This document shows positions 22,933 through 35,300 of a stretch of 64,000 bases of DNA, piece by piece. Numbering within the stretch: the first letter of the stretch is position 1; each line of letters starts with the position of its first letter. Below the pieces are notes generated by a model. The model was not told where the DNA came from. It searched no databases and worked only from the letters and a program-made list of their open reading frames with translations. A program made the position numbers and the translations under genes. This DNA is from Nelumbo lutea. Its lineage: Eukaryota > Streptophyta > Magnoliopsida > Proteales > Nelumbonaceae. Location: assembly GCA_022828595.1 (NCBI GenBank), contig JAKGHH010000003.1, positions 14,880,934-14,944,933 of the forward strand, given 5' to 3'.

Positions 22933-22935
22933 TAA

Positions 22936-23699
22936 ATTTATTAGGAGTCGTCAAATTTATTATACATGAAATATAAAAGTAATTCCATCGTTTGAGTGGT
23001 ATCATCAAAATTCTCGGTGGCTTTCTAGCTTTGATTGGTCAAAATATCATACTTTGGATTGGTCATACAAATTCATTAATCTTTTAATAATTTTTAAATT
23101 TTAATTTTTTTATATTTTATCAATAAAATAATAATTTTTAATGTTAATTCTAGAACAAGTTCGATGGTTCTCCTTCCCAACTCTTTTTTTATTATTTAAA
23201 TATTTTTATCAATAAAATAATATATTTCTTTTAATATTTAAAATAAATAATTTTTAATTATTTAAATGATGCAATTGTTGTCTACATATTAATGCCTATT
23301 TTTCAATTTATATACCATATAAAATACAAAAATTAAATATTTATGATCGATTCTGTAGATCTGCCATAAAATGTATATGAGATACATGGAATCAAAAAGT
23401 GTGGTACACATGACACCTATAGAATACAACCATGGGTGTGGACTGGTCCCATCCACACAATCTATCCACAATTCAGAACAGTTGTAGATTATAGTGTAGT
23501 GTGGAAGAGTATACACCCATCAATTTTCATCCACACTATAGAACACCCCCAAGTAAATGCAAAATCATAACTCAATGAGTTGACATGATATCAATCATAA
23601 TCATTGGGTCAATAGAGGGAGGATCCTCTACTAATTGATTGATTACCACTTTTATGAATTTTACTAATGATGGTTTCAGCATTTCCACTACTCCATGCA
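22936..23699. other. Intergenic, no gene recognised
   Basis: Very AT-rich, with TTTTTAAT/AATAATTTTTAA type low complexity at about 23080-23260. Confidence 0.4.
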
Positions 23700-23707
23700 T
23701 ATAATAC

Positions 23708-24148
23708 TAGGGTTGTTCACGGGTTGGGTTGGGTCGGTTTAATGGCGTTTTTCCAACCGACCCGTCCTAGTCAGTTTACCTAGAAATAAAATCAAAATCG
23801 ACCCAGTACCAAGTAAAACCAACCTGGTCGGTTTGAATCAGTTTGGGTCGGTTTGAGTCGGTTTTGTGAATGATTCTCTTGGTGTGAACTGTTAAGGATT
23901 CAAGTCTAAGAAAGCAAAGGCTGGATGCCTGGAAATTAAAAATGATATTTTATATATCAGAAATTTTATATATAATATGTATATTTTTGAAATAAAGCTG
24001 ATATATATATATATATATATATATATTTATTTATTTATTTATTTATAAGTCGAAACCGACTGGTGCTGAAGAAAAAATGACCAACTCAGGTTGGATAAGA
24101 TCGGGTTGGTCGGGTTGGATGGTTTGGGTCTTGTTATGAACAACCCTA
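23708..24148. mobile_element. hAT-like MITE with 8-bp target duplication
   Basis: Ends TAGGGTTGTTCAC and, reversed, TAGGGTTGTTCAT. The flanks TATAATAC (23700-23707) and TATAGTAC (24149-24156) match at 7 of 8 positions, as expected for a hAT duplication. The inside has GGTTGGGTCGGTTT repeats and a (TA)n tract at about 24001-24028. No transposase. Confidence 0.8.
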
Positions 24149-24156
24149 TATAGTAC

Positions 24157-26280
24157 TATCAGTTTGGTGAAACTCATGCATATGTGGTTAATTAGGTACG
24201 ACTACCAAACCAATACTCACCAAACTACTAGCTAGTATCTAGCAAACAAGAATGGAAGAATAACTGATCGGTCCAGGTCAGAATTTTGTAGTCCCACTGT
24301 ACAGGGAATGAATCCAAACCGTGAATTGGTGCCAAATTCATTGACAGGATGCAGTTTATAGGGGGGGCTACTAATAGACTATGGGGGACTGTCATTCAGA
24401 ATTTTTCATTGGGTTGCAAAGTAGTTAACCCAACAAAAGTTTCATCCCAGACTTAGAGTATAGGGGCCAGTTTTGGGATACATACATATTAGGGAGAATG
24501 ACAATTCAGCATAAGGTCAGAACTTTTAAGCCCAAAATACAATTGGGATGAATGCCAGCTTAGAATTAATTCCAATTCAGAGGCAGACATTGATGTATAG
24601 CGTGGGATTTTTAACATTTTGAATATTTATAACTGTACAGTGGAAATAAAAAATCTGCGTTGGGCCTGTCCGTCTTCTCCATACATACTACATGCATGCC
24701 ATGGACTTGACCCGTTGAGAAAAGCCCTCATTATTAATTCACGATAGGACAGCCACTAATCCGTTCATGGACCAATATATATATATATATATATATACCC
24801 AGGGAGTGATGATCAGGAAAGAAAAGCTTGTTCAAAACTCAGAAAGTAACCCTCGAAATTAAAGCACAAAATAGTGGATCCTCGGAACTCAACGGCAACT
24901 TTGATCAAGTAAAAACAACAATCAGAAAGAGAAACTAGGTGAAGCCGTAGACTCATTGGGTTGGCCCATTGGGTTGCTTGCTGACAATTATTGCTTTAGA
25001 AAAAAAGAAATACACAAAACATATATAAGCCGTAGACTCATTATATAGTTATCCCATGCATGGTCTTGGTTATGCAAGTGGCGATCGAATCATCTTAATT
25101 AAGACCACATATAAACAATGAAATACAGCACATTAATCCAGGATACCTCCCACCATGGATGTATGCAGCTGCATGCTCTCTTGGTTTTATTGTCACTATA
25201 ATCACAAACATGCGGGGAATTCTCTTATTCCAATCCACCATAATCTATTATTCTAATAATCGCCTACTTAACATTATATATATGTGACAACGTGACCACT
25301 CAATCGGGTCCATTAATTTTAGCTTAATTAATTAGGGTTGTGCGACTTCTCTAAATTAATTAAGTATAGACACTAGTTTAATGCTTAATTCTCCAATACG
25401 TCTGTTGGTCTCAGACCCATGTTCCTGACACGTGTGTAAACCACCATCACATGCTCGGTGGATCAAGGGTTTGGTTCACCAATCCATATACATGTCTAGA
25501 CTCTACCGTGACTCCGCTCTGTCTAATTAGTTCTACGTCACAAGAAGATTTACCAGCTTCTATCACATGCATGTAGGGATCCATTGTGTAGTCTTTGGGT
25601 TCTTCATGTGTTGGGTGTCTTAACTCTTAAGATGTTAATATAATAATACACTTGTTCCTTTGTTTAAGGTAATAGTATATATGTAAATATAAGAATTATA
25701 TTAATTGTAAAGCCACTAACTAATTAACCATTTAATTAGTTAATTGACTCCACTTTATCTCAACAAATTAAGACTTCCACAGTACAAACTATATATATTA
25801 GGGCTCTTAGATTTAATTCTCCCTCTTTCTATACTTCCTTACTACCTTTGGCGAGACAAGCTAAGTCCAAATAGTTCTTTGTTGTTTGTATCAACACACA
25901 ATGGCATAGGTGCACCTTGGTCCATTGCAAATGCTTTTAAAAAAGTAGTTTGTGGACATCTAGACAAGTTGTGTATATTTTAGCTAGACCCCAGAAATAT
26001 TTTGAATGTTATTTGTAATCTATCTATATTTGCTCCCTGATTATTATTTGCTCACTACTGTTCCGGATATTTACCAGTACATCGGTGGTATAAACGGTCG
26101 TTCAGTGACCAAGGTAACCGATGACTTACTCGGTAAAGCTAGCTCACAGATTTGGAGCTCCAACCCTCTGGTTCACATGAAGTGTGTATCTGCGAATGAA
26201 AAATGACCACGTCACGTTAAGTTAATAGGAATTTGTTTAACTCCCATCCTATCGTCTTTTGTTACCATCCAGTTGTCTTA
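24157..26280. other. Intergenic, no gene recognised
   Basis: AT-rich sequence with a short (TA)n run at about 24775-24797 and many TTAATTAA motifs around 25300-25750. No reading frame with a recognisable motif. Confidence 0.4.
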
Positions 26281-26432
26281 TGTTGATAGTATGGGATGAT
26301 GCTAATGTGAGGTATCCCACATTGGTAGAATGGGATGCTGTTGTGGGGTGTATATGTGTTTGGGTTCCCTCCCTCTAACAGCTATTTTTTATGGGTGAGT
26401 TCTCCTAAGTTACGTATCAAATGGTATCAAAG
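26281..26432 (+). repeat. Possible Copia/TRIM LTR end with primer-binding site
   Basis: TGGTATCAAAGCC at about 26420-26432 differs by one base from TGGTATCAGAGCC, the initiator-tRNA-Met primer-binding site used by plant Copia elements. It is preceded by GAGGTATCCCACATTGG at about 26310, a motif often seen in plant LTRs. No partner LTR or coding region was found downstream, so at most this is a relic. Confidence 0.35.
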
Positions 26433-29010
26433 CCTACACTATGCCTTCCAGTTGCAATTGTGCAGCGCAGATAGTGACGATCCAGTTCTTCTTCTAAGAC
26501 AATGAAGAAGAAGGCCAAAATCAATTGAAATACTCTCTCTTGCATTGCCACCGAAATATTAGCTGATTTCATGCCTTGTGAGGTCAATGTTTTCTGCTCT
26601 AGTATTCAAACTTTGAGGTAATCTTTTGCTACGAATTTCTCTGTGTCAGGATTAGATCGACTGTAATCCAAACTTCATGTAAATGTGCTATGCCGATTGC
26701 TTCTTGGATTATTCGATCCATAATTTCAAGCATTTAAGTGCTCTTGGAAAATCTACTTGTACTTAGCGAGGATTGGGGAATTGTTTAAAGCTACCACAAA
26801 TGAGGGTTATCTGTATAGTTTTGATAGCCCTATTTTTGTTTTGTTGGTTTTTTGCTGTATAGGGAATAGGAGAAAGAAAGAAATGAAAGTAATGTCAAAC
26901 AAATGATTTTTTTAATTGTCCCTAAATGGATTTTCTCTCCTAATACCTCAAGTAGCAATTTGGCTTTCTTCATGCCTTCATTTTCTCCCCCTCAGATGTC
27001 AGAGCTCAACCTACTTAATGATGTTAATTTTGAAGGTTTGGCTTACTTTACTCCAATAGCAACTGATAGCAGTTGATTCCTTGTCGTTGGTAGGATTGTT
27101 GTCGACAAAAATGAGAAGAAGAAAAAAAAGGGGAAGAAGAAAAAGGTGGAAGAGAAAGAAAAGAAGAATTTACGATTAGTCTCTGATCGTCAGTTGATGC
27201 CTCACACTGAATGTCAGTTGTGGTGGTGGCCGATGGTCTAATTACAGTACGTTGAGAGAGGGTGGGAGGGGAATTCGAATGAGAAAAAGGAAGGTTTTTA
27301 TTAGGTTTTTATTGTGTTTTTGTCTTTTAGTGACTGGTTCAATGAGTTGGACCTTTGTTAATCGAGCAGCCTCGTTAAACTCCTGTTAAGTTACTCTGAC
27401 AATGTGTTCATTCCTATTGACAGGTGCACGCTTCTCGTGAACCAAAGGGTCCACACTCCACAGGATTGCACTCACAGATATGTGCAAGCAACTTTTAAAG
27501 ATTCTCGATGGCGTTACGATACTAATACTATCATTACCATGCGGTCGTCTCGTTATGTTCATTTACTTGGATGGAAATGGAACAAACAGTGGATCATCAC
27601 GATCATCACTACACTACGTACGCGTCGATTTTTATTTATTTTTTTATTTATTTTTTATTTCTATTTTGGGGGGTTTTTACACAGCATGAGCTATAATATG
27701 ACCTCTACACTACTTTTTGTTGGCTGCTGGGGCCGGGGAGTCCCGCTCCATGATTCCATTCCAAAGTAAGAATTATTTGAAGAAGAGAATTAATTGAGTC
27801 GATTTGGCGAAACCTCGTCACAATATTACTTGCCCCCATATGTTCATGACTTCATGCTATGCTATAATCAGGAGGAAATTGTATATATATATGCACCAAC
27901 CAACTTTTCCCTTTTGCTTTATTATTTTTCCTGTCATCAATCGATTGTCTTTCCAACTTCCACACATAATGATTGGATGATTTGTAAACTCTCTCTTTAT
28001 TTTTTTCTTTTTTTCAGATCCTCAGTATGACAATCGTCTTAGAAATAGGAGACTAAGAGGACACTCGATAAGACAAGCAACTGTATTAAAAGAATGGGTA
28101 CTTGTTAAGGTAGATTAAACAGATGAGAGAGAGGAGAGGAGAAATGGATGGCAGGGAGTGGGAGTGACAGAGGATCACATGCCCACTTATCAGAGAAGAA
28201 GCAATAAGTTTTATGAAGCAAGAGTTCAGAGCAGCAAGGGAGGGGAGGGACGACGGACGACGGAGAGATGAGTACATGGATACCTTCCCTTTACAGCGGG
28301 AGATTACCCACGTCACCCTCACAAGAACGATCCCTTCCATCTCTCCTCGTTTTCTCCTCCATCATCTGTTTGTCTTCTTCCATCTTGGTATGCGTGCATC
28401 GATTCTCTCGCTCTCTTCTTTCTTTCACACTGGATTTTGTTCATCATCCGCTAGGTACAGCCATCAGCCTACATCATCACAGTGCTCATTAAATTAAATT
28501 AAATTAAATTAAATTAAAAAAGAAGACTACATTACCATTATCATAGTCATAGATTGACAGGAGCTTTCTCCAATGTCTTGTTGGAATTTTCTTTTACTTT
28601 GATGAAGGTGAAAAGGGACTTCTGGTAAAAATTGGAACAACATGGTAAGAGAGTCTACCTTCATTTAATTCTTGTCTCATGCTAGCTAGAGGCCTAGAGC
28701 AGAAGCCAATCACTAATAGATAGATCCGATCTAATTATTTTACTTAGAGTGCTGCTTCTATTATATATCCAATATCATCACAATCTCTGTCAAATACCCG
28801 GAAGAAGATGGTAGTAATCCAAAGAGGCACAGCTTTTATTCCTTTCAAACTAATGTGCAGTTCAACTCAACTGAAATTTAAGTGGAATATTTTCTATTCT
28901 ATACATCAATCTAAGATTAAGACATTGAGTTCAAGCTTGATGGCATAGCATAGTTTCTCTCTTCAAACTCGCCGTCGCCGAATTGCCAATTGGACATGTT
29001 TCGACATAAT
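26433..29010. other. Intergenic region downstream of the HD-Zip gene
   Basis: No gene recognised. It contains a purine-rich patch at 27110-27170 and an (AAATT)n repeat at about 28489-28516. The last 100-400 bp before 29011 probably include the HD-Zip 3' UTR (minus strand), but I cannot place the poly(A) site. Confidence 0.4.
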
Positions 29011-30578
29011 TCAATGGAAATGGTGCTGCTCGGGCCACGACCAGAATCCAGGCTGGTCATCGATGCCGCAGAACATGTTGCAGAAGCTTTCATCTTGAAC
29101 AGTTTGTTCCATCTTCTGGTTTTGGAGGTCTGATCTTGATGAGTTCTGGAGGAGTTGGGCAACGCTTGCAGGCCTGATGGATGATGGGAAGAGAGGTCTA
29201 CTCGGGTGATGGGAGGATAGAGGGCTGTCAATTGCTGGTGTTCTTGAGATGTCCAGGTTGATATCGGAGCTGTTCTCACTTCTGTTGCTGCAAGAACCCT
29301 CCGTTTCTTTGTTGAGGTTGATGGATTCAGTTGGTTCTCTACTTTTCAGAGCCAATATCTGCACCCATTATTTCAACCAACAAAAGTAGAGAACGAGTTA
29401 AAGAGGAATCGAATAGATCCAATTCCATTCCAGTCGCCTTTACAGTGAAAAAAAGAAACTACCATATATAATTATCTCAATTTGTATTATATGAACCCAC
29501 CAAAATATATGGGTGTCGGGATTGGTTTTGTTTCTTGACAACCACCATGATTCTTCAAACTCATGATCAACTAATCCACTTACAGAAAACGAAATTAAAA
29601 GGAAAAAAGATAGAAAGCGGCAAAGAAGCAAAGCAAAGAAAATAATGTGTTATTTCTTTTTCTTTTCCTCTTCTTTCCTTTCTTTTTTCTTTCCCTTTCC
29701 TCTTCTTCTTTTTTTTTTTTTTAAGGATCATTAGTATTCTCGAAATTATGAAATATTGATCCCAAAAAGTTGAGTGAAAAGCGTTTTCCAGTGACCAAAA
29801 AAAAAATCAACGCAGTCCCATGCAAAATTTGCAAATTATCCTTCCTAAACATCAACAACCTAAGATTTACTTGAAAAAAAAATACAAAACATATCAGAAA
29901 GCATCCAGAGCGTCCCAATTACAAAACCTCGATGTTATCATCATTGCCCACAAAATCAACAATCTAAGATCTACTTCAAAATCAAATTCGGTATAACCGA
30001 CTTTGAAGAGAAAGTAACAGAGACCGAAACCAAATTAAGTTGTAAATTTCCCTTCCCCATAATGCACCCAAAATTCAAAGACTAATCTTGTTCAAGAATA
30101 TGTAAACAACCACAGAACTGATCGATGCACTCGTGCACAGTTCATAAATATGAAAATCCATACCTCTGCGTGAAGCTTCTTGTTCTGAGATTGGAGGGCA
30201 TCATTATCTGCCTTAATTGCTTCAAACTGTCTTTTCAGGAGATCGTAGTCTTTTTCCAATTGCTTGGTCTTCCACCTTGCTCTCCTATTTTGAAACCATA
30301 TGGCGATTTGTCTTGGTTGCAGACCAAGAGCCCTAGCAAGCTGCATTTTCCTCTCGGGTTCAAGTTTGTTACCTAATTCGAAGTTTTTCTCAAGTGTCTT
30401 CACTTGTTCCATGTTAAGTCTCCTCTTCTTCTCTCCAGCCTGTGATCCATCATCAGACAAGTCCTCTTCCCCATTTGTTTCTTCACACATGTCAATACCG
30501 GAAAATGACATGGATCTCTTACCCAGAAACGATGCAACACCTGCAGCACCAGAAGGAATTGTTACAAACTAAAAGATC

Positions 30579-30623
<45 letters not shown>

Positions 30624-30749
30624 ATGGAAGTCTTGAGATGTGCATGATGGGAGAATTGGATTCAGGGAGGTAGGAGGGTGGTGGTCCTCTTCATGAGGAG
30701 TTTGTAGCATGAAATTGGCTTGGAAGAAAGCCATCCCATTGCAAGTCAT
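29011..30749 (-). CDS. ATHB13-like: HD-Zip class I transcription factor, ATHB13/ATHB23 clade
   Basis: Nuclear transcription factor; HD-Zip I proteins dimerise and bind pseudopalindromic CAATNATTG sites. Three exons on the minus strand: 30749-30623, 30540-30164 and 29358-29011 (stop included), all with GT-AG introns, giving 283 residues. The N-terminus [16 protein letters not shown] and [15 protein letters not shown] are typical of this clade. The homeodomain is at about residues 80-135 ([17 protein letters not shown], recognition helix [13 protein letters not shown]), and the leucine zipper directly follows (about 136-175, [12 protein letters not shown]). The C-terminus has the clade motif [18 protein letters not shown] and a Trp-containing end ([12 protein letters not shown]). 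Length agrees with ATHB13 (about 290). No break is seen. Relatives act in cotyledon and leaf shape and in stress responses; that role here is inferred from family membership. Confidence 0.95.
29359..30163 (-). other. Intron 2 of the HD-Zip gene
   Basis: 805 bp, GT at 30163-30162 and AG at 29360-29359, phase 0, placed inside the leucine zipper after HAE. It includes a long polypyrimidine stretch on the + strand (about 29652-29722), that is, a purine-rich tract in the transcript. Confidence 0.9.
30541..30622 (-). other. Intron 1 of the HD-Zip gene with a (CT)n microsatellite at its donor
   Basis: An 82-bp intron, phase 1. The donor is ATG|GTCTCT and the following roughly 40 bases are (CT)n on the transcript strand, written as (GA)n at about 30581-30620 on the + strand. 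The acceptor is TGCTGCAG|GTGTTG. The frame joins exactly to give [12 protein letters not shown]. Confidence 0.9.
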
Positions 30750-30866
30750 GGCTTAGGCTCTTGTCATAAATCTAAAAAGCTCTGATGACGATCTGACTGC
30801 CATGGTGATGGGAGAGGAGGAGAGGAAAGACTAGGATGGAGAGGATTAGAGTGAGGTGAGGAACAA

Positions 30867-30901
30867 GAGAGAGAGAGAGAGAGAAGACAAAGATGTATAT
30901 A
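30867..30901 (-). promoter_or_regulatory. Putative core promoter of the HD-Zip gene
   Basis: TATATA lies at 30896-30901 (minus strand), about 147 bp upstream of the ATG, followed by a (CT)n tract (about 30867-30885), a common arrangement of TATA box and pyrimidine patch in plant promoters. The start site is not known. Confidence 0.5.
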
Positions 30902-31104
30902 TCAGGGGGAACTTTTTTGTTCAAAGAAAAAAAAAAAAGAGGTTAGGAAGGAAGAGACATTGAAGCAAATTTTCAATTGGAAAGAGATGTACTAAATAGA
31001 AGGGTTGGATAGAATATATGCTGTATCAGGTCTTAGAGAAAGGTTAATTTACAGATTCTTCCCTTCTTTCACATTTATGAAGTGGACTTCTATTTTTAGT
31101 TTTT

Positions 31105-32387
31105 GGTTAAATTTCTTAAATTACCCTTATGATTTAAGAAATTAACTAACCATATCCCTACTGTTTCAATATTGTCTCAAAGTATCCCTATTGTTTTGGA
31201 CAATTGTTGTCATCATTAAATCGTAACAGAGAGATACAAAAAGTCATTTTTACCCTTATATTAAGGGCACCAAATAATAAACTATTATTTTGACCCTATA
31301 TTTAACACAACAAAAATAGAGATGCTCCTGAATAGAGATGTTTCTTGTAAGAACCCCCAAACTTCAAATGATTGGATTCAACAAAAGGAAGGCCAAGGCC
31401 AAGGAAGATAGATTACACTAACAAGGTGACATGGAGGAACATTAGATTACAGTGGCAGATTGATCCAAACATTTCGCCCAAATTAATAGAAAAGTGAAGG
31501 AGGGTTTGGACTTTCACAGTGGCATTTTTTTACTTGATTTGTGACTAGATCTCTCTGTTGCTTTGAGATATCAAAAGGGTTTGGACTAGCACCACACGAC
31601 AACAGTTGAAAGGGTGTGTTGTTAATCATGCCGGGGATGGTAAAGACGATAGTATTAAATGACACTGCCAATGATTGGGGAGTTTCTAGATATGCACCTC
31701 CACCATCGTTGGTGAATGCTCTCCCACCTCTCCTCATAAATCCCAACTTCCTCCATCTCTACTTGCTATTCTTCTGCCCAAGATGGTGGATACCATCCCC
31801 CTCGTTGTATGCACAACTCTGGTGAAAATTGGGTATCTTATTATCTTGTAGATGTGGGGAGTTGGGGTCTCGATCTAGTTCATTAGGGCCAAGAATGATG
31901 GTGATACCAGCCATGGAGCCTCTCCACTTGCTATTCTTCCGCTCAAGATGGTGATACTAGCCATGGAGCCTGAGTCGTTGCTAGCTATCCCGTACCAATC
32001 CTGAGGACAACCGTTGGATGCCACTGAAGAGCGGTCCCATGATTTGAGTATGCAATCCATTTATCTCCAGCGTAGACCGGCGAGGGAGAGGGACAAATAG
32101 GGGATTTTGGGTTTGAGAGGTGGTCGAGAGGAAGGGGAGAATGAACAATAGAAGTCTTTGTGCATAAGCTAAGGGCATTTTCGACCATTAAAGGGTATTT
32201 TGGGTATAATCTAACATTAAATCAAACATGTGAGGTCACATATAAGCGGTTTGTGAGAGAGAGTTAATGGAAAGGGAGTTGTGCAATAATTGTCAGAAAC
32301 AGTAGGGGTATTTTAAGATATTGAAATAGTAAATGTATATAGTTTGTTAATTTCCTAAACATTAGAGATAGTTTAAGAAAGTTGCCC
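31105..32387. mobile_element. MULE-like foldback element upstream of the HD-Zip gene
   Basis: Long inverted repeats: the left arm (about 31105-31265) holds TTTCTTAAATTACC, GAAATTAACTAACCATATCC, CTACTGTTTCAATATTGTCT and GACAATTGTTGTCA. The reversed right arm (about 32160-32387) holds the same strings with small changes. About 150 bp or more match. The core (about 900 bp) has a minus-strand frame at 31746-31483 (RRGGRAFTNDGGGAYLETPQ at its start) that could be a captured gene piece, but I do not recognise it. No clear 9-bp target duplication was found. Class inferred from the long TIRs. Confidence 0.6.
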
Positions 32388-35300
32388 TTATTTTCTTATT
32401 TGTTGATGACAAAAAATTGCCAAGTATTGTTCATATCTGACGTTAAAAAATTAAGAATGCTGACAGTTATTTTGTAACACTCGAAAACCTTCTAGTACAA
32501 GGCCCAAACTACATATTTAGAATTATGTGTTGTTAGTTTCTTACTACATATGAGGAGTCATTTATCTAGATTATCGTGTAAAAAACGAATTAAAAGTGTC
32601 TTACAGTAAAAGTAGGAGATGAGGTTTGCATTTCGGGCCTTGTACAAAATATATAGTTGGGTCAGTTTAAGAAGAAAGGGGGAGAGAGAAGTCGATTCTG
32701 CAGGTAGATTCACAATTTGAAAATTTAAGAGAGAAGTGGATGTTCTTTTCGTAATAGAGGGATCGAAAGGGAGTTGTTTTTCTCAGGAAAAGGACTTAGT
32801 AGTGCTATTTCTTGTGTTGTTTTAATGAAGGGTATGCTTAAGAAAAGGAAGAAATGGGTTGGCCACACCACCACACTTGTGGTAGAGAGAGAGAGAGAGA
32901 GAGAGATGGGGCAGGAATCTAGGGATGGGTCCAGTGGGGGTGCAGGGTTTGCTACCTAACCCACCTACAGGTATCGTGCATCAGGGGGCTCTTTTCCCAT
33001 CCATTATCCTGAGAGTGGAGTAAAGGAAGGGAGTGAAAAGCCCTGACCCCAGCCCTTCCGAGCTGGTTTTATTTGTCTTTGTGCCCTTTGTGTCCATCTT
33101 CATCCCATTGCCCCTCTCTCTACTGGCACACTCTATATGGCCCTCGTCACGTCCCCTCTCTCTCTCTCTCTCTTCCAGGTTTTCCTCTCCCCATCAAGAA
33201 TAGCAATTCCTAAGTAGCCATTAAAAAACTTATAATCAATTATGTGCCAAATCAAAAAGAAATCGTTGTTTTCAATTTTGTTCCCAGTTTTGATCTATTA
33301 AACATGTGCAATGCTACTATGCCACAACGAAATGTCCTTGTTTCTTTCTTTTTTCTTCTTTCATACTTTTTAATTTCATTTTGTATACGTTTCTGGAGGA
33401 GGCTAATTAACCTCCACTTGTTGCATTTTTATAATGAAAATACAAATTGACCTTAGCTTCTGGGTATGACTCTGTATTATAAACAGACAAGCAGTCTTGC
33501 TGATTAAAAAATGTTTTTTTTTTCTTACTGTAAGGCTTTTTGTGGTTGTTATTTACATTAATCTCTTATATATAACCTGTTTTATTCTCCGGCCCCAAAA
33601 AAGAAAAACCCACCCTATAAAGAATTTTATAAATTGCTGAGGTTATTTTAATTAGCAAAATCATGTTAAATTACTGGAATGGAAAAGCTAATTAGTTAGA
33701 TGGATTTGGTTTAGCCAATACACATTCATCCTGTTAACTTATTAATAAAGACAAAACCTTCAAATCTTTCCTTGCAAGCATTGTCTTGGACTTTTGGCAA
33801 AGCAAAATCAAATTGTAAACAGTGAGAATAAGAGGATCCATAAACGGTCTTAGTATATTTTGCACAAATTGAGCACATTCCCTTACGCATTGATGATGAT
33901 AAAATCCACGTACTGGCAAGTGAATTACAAGAAGCAGATAAGATTAAATAAAACCCTCTTTTCTCTCTTTTGTGGGCTCAGTAATCTAGGGCTACATGAA
34001 TCCCTATGACACCATTAACTCAATGAAGAAGAACGAGACGATTACGTAATTAAGTTTGTATTTTCTTAAGAGCTTAAGATCCATAGGAATCCCCTTCCTT
34101 CAATAAAATTTGATTACCGATATATTACGAGAATGAAATATGATCATTAGTACAGCCTGATAGATAAAAAAAAAAAAATGATCTTAATTGCTCATCTAGC
34201 ATAGCATAGATCCAATCCATTTTATATTCACAAAGACAAAAAACAAATGCAAGTGGATACTGTCTGATCTGTACCTCTTTCGCCCCATATTCATTGATTC
34301 TTTTGTTTCTTTTATTTTGTTTTTTAATATAGCTTTTCAAAGTGAAATTTATTGTCCACCCGTAGCAGAAGATGAAGTTTATTAATTATCAGAAATAAAA
34401 TACAAAATAAGACAAGTAGGACAGTTCGAAAAGGATTAAATATCATAGCATATGGTCCCAACTTAGCCACAAGCATATAAAATCAAAACTTGGTAACTTT
34501 CTGATTCATCCAGTGAATTGAACATGATGATGCTCTTCACAATAATTCTTAAACGGTGGGTAACCGGCCGGCCAGGATCAGTCTGTGAAGTCCTTTAGTT
34601 TAGTCTGTATATATATATATAGAGAGAGAGATGATGATGATAATGATGATGATGAATGCATGAGATGAGAATAATTAATAAGAGTGGCTAATGAAGGGAG
34701 AGGGAGATGTTCCTACATTTGGTGGGTTTCACTATAGAGACATAAGGGAGAGACTGATGGGCAAAGAGATGGTAAAAATGTATATGTTGGATGGGTCAAA
34801 TTGTCATATCTTTTGATGTAGAAATCATTGGGTAGCTTTCATTTTCTAAGGAGTAGTGGGGGGTGTATCTAAGACAATATGGGGGATCCACCAACCTCTG
34901 ATTGATTGGTGGTATTGGAGGGTCCCGCACTGTACTACTTTAGTCTGGCCAAAACGAGATATCACATGGCTTTATTAGTTGGAAATTTAAGGGTTCCCCA
35001 TTGGAATGTGGTGGACTCATCCATGTTCTTTCTTTGCCTGTTGCTCATTTTTCAATTAAAGTAAACCTCCCATCGGCCCATCCAATCTTCTCCTCCACAT
35101 GCATCGCCCTTCTCTTATGTTGGGCTTACTTGGATCCCATGTGCCATCTTGACGTCACACTTCCACCCCCCCTCTCTCTCTCTCCCTATTTTTTTTTTTT
35201 TGTAATATAAAAATGTAGTATATTAATTAAATCAGGACGGTTCATTTGCATCCATAACCATAAGATGGACGGTTGTTTGATGGACCATAGTTCAATTCCA

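Noticed and set aside
27404..27769. 121-residue frame
   Set aside because: No recognisable motif, T-rich low-complexity C-terminal half, no sign of splice sites or homologous family.
28213..28497. 94-residue frame and its opposite-strand partner at 28086-28340
   Set aside because: Composition of CT-rich untranslated or intergenic DNA; no motif.
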